64,000 nucleotides of DNA from positions 124,001 through 188,000 of the forward strand of contig QKGS01000067.1 in NCBI GenBank assembly GCA_003250355.1, given 5' to 3'. Source of the DNA: Bacteroidota bacterium. GTDB taxonomy: Bacteria > Bacteroidota > Bacteroidia > Bacteroidales > SZUA-534. The notes below the pieces were generated by a model. It had not been told where the DNA came from. It worked only from the letters and a program-made list of their open reading frames with translations, and made no database searches. Position 1 is the first letter of the stretch. Every line of letters starts with the position of its first letter. A program made the position numbers and the translations under genes. Below, piece by piece: positions 1 through 10,600 of this stretch.

Positions 1-657
1 GGCTCGTACAGCAAAGCAGCTTCCAATAGTGTGAAATGCATACGGAAATTGGGTGTATTTTAAAGCCAGATTGAAGTATCGTAAGTGCGATTCGTATTTT
101 GTTATGGCACCTATAGTTTCGGTGTTGTATATTTCAGGGTTAGTGTCATGTTCAAAATTAAATACGGCACAGTTTATTGTTTTTGTTTTTAAAAATGAGT
201 TTTCAATTTCTGTAAAGTAATTTTTTGATACGGTACAGTCGGCATCCAGCGAAACTATTACCCCGTTGGGGTTGTTAATGCTATTGAATCGCCGGCACGC
301 TTCGTCCATAGCTATTTTTCGGGCAAGCCCTACTCCGGAGTGTTTGGCAGGTAAATTCGATATGTGAATCGCAAAAAGTTTGAAAAATGGGTTGTTTTCA
401 TTTTTCCATTTTTCAACTTTTTTGAGTGTTTGTCTGTTTGTTTCAATTATAGAGTTAGGGGTGGTTTCAGAATCATTAAATACAATTATTGCTTCGCAGC
501 TGAGCTTGGGCTTATTGCATAGGGCTAGCGAAATGAGGGTGTTTATAATATCCGGTTCGTTAAATGCCGGAATTATTACAATGATATTGATATTTGGGGT
601 TGGTTTTTCCTTAATTAGGTGAGGGTATATTGTATTGTTTTGAAGGTAGCGTTCCAT
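1..657 (-). CDS. Family 2 glycosyltransferase (partial, C-terminus beyond window)
   Basis: Reading back from an ATG at 657 gives 219 codons without a stop, running off the left edge, so the C-terminus is missing. The N-terminal part has the GT-A layout of family 2 glycosyltransferases: a beta strand followed by IIPAFNE near residue 27, a nucleotide-binding region, and the metal-binding DxD as SLDADC near residue 142. It also has HSGVGLARKIAMDEA near residue 111, which in this subgroup precedes the DxD. It should transfer a sugar from a nucleotide-sugar donor, probably to a lipid or surface glycan at the cytoplasmic face; the acceptor is unknown. It lies 3' of the OmpH gene on the same strand but is separated from it by a terminator, so it probably has its own transcription. 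The family assignment is firm and the substrate cannot be given. Confidence 0.82.
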   Translation of the reverse strand, partial: MERYLQNNTIYPHLIKEKPTPNINIIVIIPAFNEPDIINTLISLALCNKPKLSCEAIIVFNDSETTPNSIIETNRQTLKKVEKWKNENNPFFKLFAIHISNLPAKHSGVGLARKIAMDEACRRFNSINNPNGVIVSLDADCTVSKNYFTEIENSFLKTKTINCAVFNFEHDTNPEIYNTETIGAITKYESHLRYFNLALKYTQFPYAFHTIGSCFAVRA

Positions 658-662
658 TTGTA

Positions 663-694
663 ATAAAAAAAGCCGGTCAAAAATGAGCCGGCTT
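663..694 (-). terminator. Rho-independent terminator of the OmpH gene
   Basis: A stem AAGCCGG (670-676) pairs with CCGGCTT (688-694) around a short loop. On the minus strand the stem is followed by a run of six T. It lies 20 bases after the OmpH stop codon. Confidence 0.85.
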
Positions 695-713
695 GCATTA
701 TTTTATGTGTTAT

Positions 714-1307
714 TTATTCTTTGTTGTAGTTTTTGTTCAATCCTTCAAGAATAGTTTCAGTTATATCAATTTGTTCAGAGCCATACAGAATGTTTCCACC
801 TTGAGCAAGCCCCATTATAACCTGAAATTTTTCGGGTGTGTTATATGTATTTATATAACTATTGATACTGTCAAATATGCGCGAGTTCATTTTTTGTTGT
901 TCGCGGGCAAGTTCATCGCTATATTCCATTTCAAGCTTTTGTATTTCGCGTTGTTTTACCATTAGTTCTTGCTGAGCTTCTTCTTGGCGTTGCTGGGTAA
1001 GGAATATTCCTTTTTGAGCTTTGTCTATAAATGTTTTGTAGTCTTTTTCAAAATCGGCCATTTGTTTTTCGAGTCGCGACTGCATGCTGCTCCCTTTTTG
1101 TGTTAGTTCGGTATTAAGCTCGGTTGCAAGGGTGTAGTTTGCGAAAATAGAATCAATGTTAACATATGCTAAACTTATGCCTGAAGCGTTGGCGTCTTGT
1201 GCTGCTATCTCTTTTTTTGAGGTTTTAGGAGTTAAAAAATGGAGAATAAATAAAACAGCAACAGCTGCTATTAATACTGCATTAATAATGATTGTTAATT
1301 TTTTCAT
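714..1307 (-). CDS. OmpH/Skp-like periplasmic chaperone
   Basis: A 197-residue protein with an N-terminal hydrophobic segment (residues 5-24) and a long charged, helix-forming region (about 65-145, rich in E, K, Q), as expected of the OmpH/Skp family. These form a trimeric jellyfish-shaped chaperone that holds unfolded outer-membrane proteins in the periplasm. The conserved start of the mature domain, LAYVNIDSIFANY, is visible near residue 46. The hydrophobic N-terminus lacks a clear signal peptidase site, so it could stay anchored in the inner membrane. A Bacteroidota-type promoter lies 27 bases upstream and a terminator follows, so it appears to be monocistronic. OmpH copies in Bacteroidota often sit next to bamA; that is not the case here, so this is probably an additional paralogue. 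Confidence 0.85.
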   Translation of the reverse strand: MKKLTIIINAVLIAAVAVLFILHFLTPKTSKKEIAAQDANASGISLAYVNIDSIFANYTLATELNTELTQKGSSMQSRLEKQMADFEKDYKTFIDKAQKGIFLTQQRQEEAQQELMVKQREIQKLEMEYSDELAREQQKMNSRIFDSINSYINTYNTPEKFQVIMGLAQGGNILYGSEQIDITETILEGLNKNYNKE

Positions 1308-1333
1308 TGTATTTGTTTTAAAATTTTGCTAGC

Positions 1334-1341
1334 CAAAAGTA
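1334..1341 (-). promoter_or_regulatory. Promoter -7 box of the OmpH gene
   Basis: TACTTTTG on the minus strand matches the Bacteroidota -7 consensus TAnnTTTG. It lies 27 bases before the ATG at 1307. Confidence 0.65.
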
Positions 1342-1605
1342 TTATAAAAGAATGATTATATGAAGTGCAGAAAGTGTTTTTCTAAATAAAAGTCATAAGT
1401 ATTTTTTTTTTTGTTAATAATACGATGGTTGTATTTAAAAGGTGTTTATTTAACTAAATAATTCCGAAAATAACAAACTGTTTTGATTTTAAGATATATA
1501 TTTGGATAAATTTTCAGAATAAAATTTTGTCTAGTGTAAATAATCTTTAGTCAAAAAAATGTAACCATTAGTGTTGAATGTGAGTATTGCATAATACAAA
1601 TATGA

Positions 1606-1613
1606 TACTTTTG
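1606..1613 (+). promoter_or_regulatory. Promoter -7 box of the giant surface protein gene
   Basis: TACTTTTG matches TAnnTTTG and ends 28 bases before the ATG at 1642. A TTG at 1587-1589 could serve as the -33 element, though its spacing of 16 bases is short. Confidence 0.65.
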
Positions 1614-1641
1614 TGAATAAGGTTTTTAAAAATATTGTAAA

Positions 1642-4600
1642 ATGAGACAGAAAATTACCTTGCTAGCATTAGGGCTAGTGTCTATATTGCTGGTGTTTGG
1701 ACAGAGTGGACCTGCCGGAGTAGGTAATGCTTCAATTAATGAAGTGTGGTTGAAAGCTTCAGATATATCGTTGGCAGTTGGTAGTAATGTTCAGGAGTGG
1801 ACTGATGCTTCCGGTAATGGCTATGGTATGATTCAAAATACCGCATCAAACCAACCGGTGCTTCAGGAGCAGGATGGGATTCGTGTTTTAAGGTTTGACC
1901 CCTCCGGAGGTACTTCTGGACACGACTTTATGAGTAATAGTTCAAGTTATACTGCTCGTACAGTAATAATTGTATTTAGGGTTGACCTGAATACACACGA
2001 TGGGGCAAATGATTTAGGTCAGTTGTGGGGTGATTATCAGCGAGGTGTTCATATTGCTGTTGATGCACGTAATGCTGTTCAGGAATTTAGTTTCGATGGT
2101 AATAATGCATCAACGCGGGCACGTTATGGAATGAATGGAGCGAGTTATGGTGGGTATACCAATGAAACTGGCGTTAACGATTGGGTGAATGAAAAGTTTG
2201 AACTTGTTGTAGCTGAATTTCAGACAGATAAAGTTTTAAATGAGCATTATATAGGCGATTTGGTTTCGCCTACGGGGCATTATTTAGGTGCCGATATAGC
2301 CGAAATAATTGTATTTAGCACACAATTAAATGCAGCCCAAAAAATAGTTATTGAGAATTATTTGGCTGCAAAATTTGGTTTAACACTTTCTCAAAACGAT
2401 TTTTATGCATATCAGGATGGCTATGGCAATGAAGTAGCCGGTTTGGGGCAAATATCGTCGGCTTCTCAGACTGAATCATGGTCAGGAACAGTATTAGGAA
2501 TTAGTGGGTTAACATCGTTAGACGATAATGATTTCTTAATTTTTGGGCATGATGGAGGAGCTGTAAATTCGTGGACTACTGTAAATACACCTTTTGCAGG
2601 TAGTAATATTAAACGAATAAACCGCACTTGGCGACTCGACGAGACAGTATCGGCAGGCGATGTAGGTAATATTACTTTAACTATTGATACAACATTATTT
2701 GCAGCACGCGATGCCGGTTACTCAAAATTTGTGGTACTACTCGATAATGATGGTGATTTTTCTGATGCTACAAGAATTAAAGAATTGACTTCGGCAGGGG
2801 GTAATAATTTCTTTTCAATATCAAACCTGGAAATAAACGATGGCGATTTTCTTACAATAGCTGAAATAAAGCCGGTTGTACAATTTGCCACAACAGAGTC
2901 GCGCGGATTTGAAGATGGAAATGCAATAATATCAATTAGTTCAAATGTTGAGTTGGCAAGCGATATTACTGTTCAGGTAACAACTTCCAATGGAGGTGGT
3001 ATTGTCGACGATGCAATTGCCGGATCAGATTATACTGCATTATTGTTGTTTGATGTTACAATTGCTGCCGGTAGTTTGTCTGAAAATGTTATTGTTACAG
3101 TAGCCGACGATGGCGATTTAGAAAATGATGAAAGCTTTACATTAACACTCACATCGAGCGATGTAAATGTATCGTTGGGAGATAATACAACTCATGTATA
3201 TACAATAAATGATAATGAAGAGACAGAGACTGTATATTTTTCATTGTCAACATCATCGGTTGCCGAAGCAGTAACAACTCATAATGTTGAAGTAACATCG
3301 TCGGGTATTGGTTCTGTCGATTATAGAGTTGTAGGCGGAACAGCTACAAGTGGTTCAGATTATACGTCATTTACAGGAACTCTTAATTTTGCAGGCGCAG
3401 GAACTCAAAATGTTGGCATTGATATATTGAATGATGCTATTCCTGAATCGAATGAGACAATTATTGTTGAATTATATAATCCGGTAGGGTTACGACTCGA
3501 TGGAACAAATTTTTTGGAGCATTCTGTAACTATCGATGATAGCGGAGAGTCGCTTTATGAAGTGAAATTTACAGAGCCATCTGACGAGAATTATGAATCG
3601 GTTACGTCGTATAACATTAGTCTGGGATTAACAGGTGTTGCCGAAGTCGATGTTGAAGTAACATATGTTGTATCAGGTAATGGAGTTTATGGCGAAGATC
3701 ATACACTTGCAAATGGTACTTTTACAATACCAGCCGGTGTAACAAATTATAATTTAGAACTACCTATAATTGATGATAATATTGAAGAACAACAAGATAC
3801 AATTGTTGTAACACTAACAAATGCAGTAAATGCAAATTTAGGAACAATTACAAGGTTTCAGTATTTTGTATTCAACGACGATTTTGGCTTTACCGGTCCC
3901 GGAGGAGTTGGTTCGTCGGTGGCTATAAAACAGTGGTTTAGAGCCGATAAAAATGTAACAGCAACAGCTGGGAAGGTTTCTGTTTGGGGCGACTATTCGG
4001 GCAATGGTTTTGATTTGACTCAGGTTGTTGCTGGTGAGCAACCCACACTTATAAATAATATGGTTAATGGTTTTCCGGCAGTAGCTTTCGATGGTGGAGC
4101 ATCGGGTACTTCGGGGCATGAGTGGTTATCGTGGACAGCTACCGGAACAGGTTATCAGGCACAGGAGGTTTTTGCTGTTTACAGAGTTTCGACCGATTCA
4201 ATGTCAACAACAAGCTTAGGGCAGTTGTGGGGAAGCTATCACGATAGTATGCACGTAGCTGTTGAGGCAAGAAATTTGGCAAATAAGCAAGGGTTTAGTT
4301 TCGATGGAGTCCCAGATCCTTCACTAACAGCTCGATATAGTCTCGATGGTCAGTATTTTCAAGGGCAGACAGCAGGAGTGCCTTCATATTATACTTGGAA
4401 TTATGACCAATGGCATATGGTAGTTGCCGATTTTCCTAATGTAAATACGCTTGAGGAAAATAAAATGGGACGACTTGTTACTTCAGGGCCAACTAATTAC
4501 TGGTATGGAGGTTATATAGCTGAGGTTGCAGTATACAGCTCAACCGTAGACAGTGCCGATAGAATAATAATTGAAAACTATTTAGCAGCAAAGTATGGAA

Positions 4601-7600
4601 TAACTTTGGCTAATAATGATATGTATGCATATGAGAATATATTTAAGTATGATGTGGCAGGTATAGGTAAAACTTCAGATAATAGTTATCATTTTGCAGC
4701 TCAATCATCAAAAATATTTAAAATATCAGAAGCATCAGATTTAGAAAATGGCGAGTTTATGTTGTTTGGGCATAATAATGCCGATACTTCATTTTCAACA
4801 ACCGATGCACCATCTTCTTATCAGCGACTTGCGAGGGTTTGGCGTTTTGATCAAACAGGAGGCGATGGAGTTGGAAAACTAACTGTTGATATTGATGCAT
4901 CGGAGATTGGAGAGCTTCCGGCAAGTGCAACAAGTGTAGTTTTATTGGTTGATAATGATGGAGTTTTTAATAATGGCGTAACTTCAGAGTATACATTAAC
5001 ACTAAAAAGTGGAAGCTATCAGGTGAAAAATGTTACTATTCCTGATGGAGCTTATTTGACAGTAGCTTGTAAAGAACCTACTTTAACTTTCGAGAATAAT
5101 ATTCAGACAGGTTCTGAGGGAGTTGCATCTCAGTCAATTACTGTTCGATTATCAAATGTGTCGTCAGAAACTATTACTGTAGAATATTCAATAACCGGTA
5201 GCGATGCTACAAACCCCGATGATTATACTATTTCATCAACATCGCCGCTTACATTTAATCCGGGCGAAGTTTCTAAAACAATTGATTTGTCAATTGTTGA
5301 TGATACTGATTCTGAATCGGCCGAGTATATAACATTCCAATTAGCAAATCCAACAAATGCAAGTTTCGGATTATATAATGAGCTTTCATATTATATACTC
5401 GATAATGATGGGCTTGAGTATCAGGGGCCTGCAGGTATTGGTAATTTAACTAGTCAGGTGAATGTTTGGTTTAATAATGTAAATCAGACAAACCTTACTG
5501 ATGGTGATAAGATTGATAATGGAACAAAAAAATGGTTGAATCAGACTGAAAATAGTGGTATTGATGCATTTCAGGATATAGCAGCTAATCAGCCTACGTT
5601 TTATACTACTACTGTTAGTTGGAATAAGAAGCCTATAGTTTACTTTCAGCCGGGTAAAAATACTTTTCTTAAAGTGCCCGATAATTCATATATGAATACA
5701 TTTAGTAATGCTACACCACAAACACAGCGGAGTGTGTGGGTTGTATTCCAACCCGGAGCCGATGTTGTTTCTCGTCAGGTAGTATTTGAAGAGGGTGGAG
5801 GAACAAGAGGACTAAACGTATATATTGAAAATAATAATATATATCTGGGAATGTGGAACGATAACGATCAGGGAGGTACTGTAACACCAATGCCTTACCA
5901 ATCGTCAAGTGCTGCAATTTTGGGTAATAAACCATACTTTGCTTTATTAGAGTTTGATTATAAAGCACCCGACGATTCAGAGATTCGTGGTACAGTAAAT
6001 GGTACTCAGCTTAATGATTATAATGGAGCCGGTGCTGCTTTATATAGTCATGGTGGAGATATTGGTATTGGTGCTATGAATGGTGGTTCTTGTTTCTCAG
6101 GCGATGATTGTGATGGAGGTAATGGTCACTATTTTGCAGGCTATATTGCCGAATTTGCTTCAGCTAAAGAAATATATAATACTGCACAGAAGTATATATT
6201 GTTCAATTATTTTGCAGCCAAATATGGAATACCAATTACTACTCCTGATTTATACGACTATGATATAAACTATGGTTATGAGTTATTTGGTATTGGTCAG
6301 GTTGATGTTAACAATAGTCACTATGCAGCCAAAGGAACAGGTATAATAAAGTTAGAGAATCCTTTAGGTATTGGCGATGGTGAATTTCTTTTAGTTGGAC
6401 ACGATACTAATGTTGTAGATAGTTGGGTGCAAACAAGTATACCTAATTCTGACTCAACAATATACAGAGTGGAAAGAGTATGGAGAGTTGATGAAACAGG
6501 TGATGTAGGTTCGCTTACTTTTAGGTTAGATACTACTCAATTAGATACACGCCCTTCACAGACGCTCAATTATTGTTTAATAGTGGATTCTGATGGAGAT
6601 TTTACATCAGGGTCAACTATTAAGTTATTGAATAGTACCGATACTGAAGCGGGAACAGTTTATACTACAGGCATTGATTTTAATGCAGGTGATTATTTTA
6701 CAATTGGGTGTATAACACCTTCAGTTGATTTTACTGTTTCTTCGGGCGAAACACCGGAGGGGAATACTACGGTGAAAGTTGCAGTTGCATTGAATGTAGC
6801 TTTAACAGCCGATGTTACAGTAGATTATACTTTTGCAAATATTACTCCAACTATAAGTAACCCAAATGATTACATTGGAACAAGTGGTACATTGACTATT
6901 ACAGCCGGTAATTTGTCAGATTCAATTACCTTCGAAATAAAACAAGATGACCTTGGAGAGATTAATGAGCAATTTTCAATAACCCTATCTAATCCTACCG
7001 GTGGTGTAATAATAGGATTTGATAATACATATATTCATTCAATCATAGATGAGGATTTAACGCAAAAAGTCAATTTTGGACAGCAGGTTAGGAGTGGAGC
7101 CGAGAATATAGCTTCAGGTAATGATACAGTATATGTTGTACTAGTAGTACCGGCATCGGGTGGTGGTATATCAGTTGATGTTCAGATACTTGGCACTTCA
7201 ACAGCCGATAATGATAGTGTTGATTATTATTTGTTAAATACACAGACATTAAATTTTGCCGATGGTGTAGACAGTATTGCTATAGTATTTGATATTATAG
7301 ATGATAATATCGACGAATTGAATGAAACTATTGTTCTTCGATTAACAAACCCACAAGGTCAGGTTAACTTAGGCGATACAACACAATTTACATATACAAT
7401 TATTGATAATGATGATACTCCGGAAGTTGATTTTACAGTTGGTTCAGCTAGTGGAGCAGAGAGCATTACACCAGTTCAGGTTGAGGTTGTGTTATCGGCA
7501 CCGTCGGGACAAGATGTTGTTGTTGATTTTGTAGTAGATTCAAATGTTGCCGATTCTGCTATATTGAATGAGGATTATCGTTTTGATATAACATCAGTAA

Positions 7601-10600
7601 CAATACCAGCCGGAGAAACAACCGCATATTATTTGCTCGATATAATTAATGACCCCGGATATGAGGCATCAAATGAGATAGTTAAACTGGATATTGATAA
7701 TGTAACAAATGCAAATATTGGTAGTACAAATGTATCATATGCTTATACAATAATAGATGATGACTTTGGAGGTTGGGAAGGACCTGGAGGAGTTGGTGAT
7801 TTAGATTATCAGATAGGATGTTGGTTACGTTCAACACAGGTTTATAATATTACCAATGGTTCTGAAATAGGAGTTCAGGGTAGTGTAACAATGTGGGAAG
7901 ATCAGTCGAATAATGGAAATGATGCATATAAAAAAGCTACAAATGAGGCTCCAATATTTTACGACGATGATGCTACTTGGAATAAGCGACCTATATTGAA
8001 ATTCAAGAGTTTCGATAGTGAAATACTTGAAATAGCTGATAATGATGAGATGAATCTTCCAACAGGTGCGCAAACACAGAGAACACTAATTGTTGTATTC
8101 AGACCCGGCGACGATGTAACAACGCGTCAGGTATTATTTGAAGAAGGAGGAGGAACAAGAGGTCTTAATATTTATATACATAACGATTCTTTATTGATAG
8201 GTGGCTATAATCTTAGTGCAAATGATGAACCTGCATGGGGCGATACATATTGGAGTTATGTGCCGGTGAAATTTAAACTAGAGCCCAATACACCATACTT
8301 TGCAATCCTTCAGTTCGATTTTGATGGTACTTCGGGTGATGTTCGAGGTGCATTAAATGGCAGTGATTTTATTGAATTACCTGGAGCTAAGAAGCTTTAT
8401 CGCCATGGCGATAATATAGGTATTGGCGGCGTTAATGGAGGAGCAAGAGGCGAAGATAACGTGAGCTTAAATAGTTCTTCAAACTATTATAATGGATACT
8501 TCGCCGAATTTGTATCCGGAAACTTTGTGTATAATACAGCTCAGCTACAAATAGTTCAAAACTATTTGGCAGCAAAATATAATATTAATATTGGGTCAAA
8601 AGATATTTATGAATTTGGCGATAATTATGGCTGGGAGGTTATAGGTATAGGACAAAAGGCCGGTAATAATAAACATAATAAGTCTCAGGGACAAGGAGTT
8701 ATTATGTTATATAACCCCACAGCAATGAATTCCGGCGATTTTATGTTTGTTGGTCACGATGCCGGATTGGTTGACAATCCATCTGCATCAACGGGTATTG
8801 AGGAATGGCTCGATTATAGATTTTTAGATGTGCCTAATAACGATGAAAATATAGTTCGTATACGACAGGAGTGGCGAGTAAACAAGGTTAACGATGTTGG
8901 TAATGTTAATATTGATGTTGACTTTAGAAATAATGGAAATCCCGGACGTTTCGACGCTAAAGACCCAGAATACGATAAATATGTTATGCTTATTGATGAT
9001 AATGGTGATTTTACTGAAAATGCTGAGGTTTGGGAACTAAAACCTAGTACTACATTGAATCATAATGGTTATTATATGCTTGCAAATCACTCGTTTAATC
9101 ATGGCGATTATTTTACCATTGGAATTGCAAATACAACAATTGGTTTTACCGATACTCTATATGAGTGTATGGAAAATGCAGGAACAGTTAACGTTGAAGT
9201 TAAGCTAAATATGTTATGTGCAGCACAAACAACCGTTGGGTATAGAATTGCTTCAACTACCCCGGAATCGGCTAATGCTGCCGATTACAGCGGAACTACA
9301 ACCAGTGGAACATTGACGTTTAATGCATGGGATAATTCAGAATTTATTCCTGTTATAATTAATGATGATGCAATTGATGAGAATGATGAGTCGTTCTATA
9401 TAATTTTAGAAAACCCTGTTAATGGGGAGTTAGCTCAGGATACAATTTTATTTATTATTCACGATAACGATACAGAAAGTAAAATAAACTTTTCGAGAGC
9501 TACCGATGCTATTGTTGAAAATGATTTGAATATAGTGTACACCGGATTGAAGGTGGAGAGATCGGTTTCTACAGCAGGTGCAGCAAGTGTTGATTATGTA
9601 ATTTATGGAGGAACTGCTACTGCCGATGAAGATTATGTATTAGCAAATGGAACAGTAAACTTTGTAGATGGAGCTTCATCGGCCGATCTTGATATTGATG
9701 TATTAGGCGATTTGATGGATGAAGATTATGAGACTTTGATATTACGATTGACTAATCCTATTTCATGTGCTATTGATACTATTACTCAGTTTACATTGAG
9801 TATAGAGGATAATGATTCTCCTCCAACTTTAATGTTTACTAACAGTGAGGGACAAGGAGCAGAGAATGTTAGTCCGGTTAATATTGAGTTAAATTTATCG
9901 GCTTCGAGTGGGAAAAATATTGTAGTTTATTATTCTGCAATTGATTCAAATGCTGTAAATGGAGGTATCGATTATAACCTCATTACTCCGGGGTCAATTA
10001 CTATTTTGGCAGGAAATGCTACAGGAAATATTGCTCCCGATATATTTAATGACTTGGTATCGAATGAGGATAGAGTATTTAAAGTTCAAATTGATTCAGT
10101 TCGTAATGCAACCCTAGGGGCAAATGATCTGTTCAGATACAAAATTGTTGATGATGATGAATTAGGGTACGTTGGTCCCGGTGGTATTGGCGATGAACGT
10201 CAGTATGTATCATGGTTGCGAGCCGAAGATGAAACCGAAGGAGATGGAAATGCAGTTAATACTTTTAACGATAAGTCGGGTAATGGTAATGATGCAGTAA
10301 AGCGTAGTGGAATTAATGCACCTGTGTTAAGGGCTAATCAGGTTAATACTTATCCTGCACTTCAGTTTTCGGGTGCTGAATTACTGGAAATTAAACGCGA
10401 TGCTCAAATTGATAATGCAGGATTTAGTGAAAAGTCAATTGTTGTGGTATTTAATGCTACAACCGTTGCAACAGCAACTCCGGAGGTTATTTACGAGCAA
10501 GGTGGAGGTAATAATACAAGTGGAAGCGGGTTTGCTATTTATATTCATAATAGCCGTATATATTTTAATGCATATAATAATAGTGGTTGGGGATATACTG

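Larger units (their letters stand above)
1308..1641. other. Divergent intergenic region, ompH / giant surface protein
   Basis: This 334-base AT-rich gap holds two outward-facing promoters (minus -7 box at 1334-1341, plus -7 box at 1606-1613). Between them I see poly-T and poly-A runs but no gene, hairpin or repeat. Confidence 0.7.
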
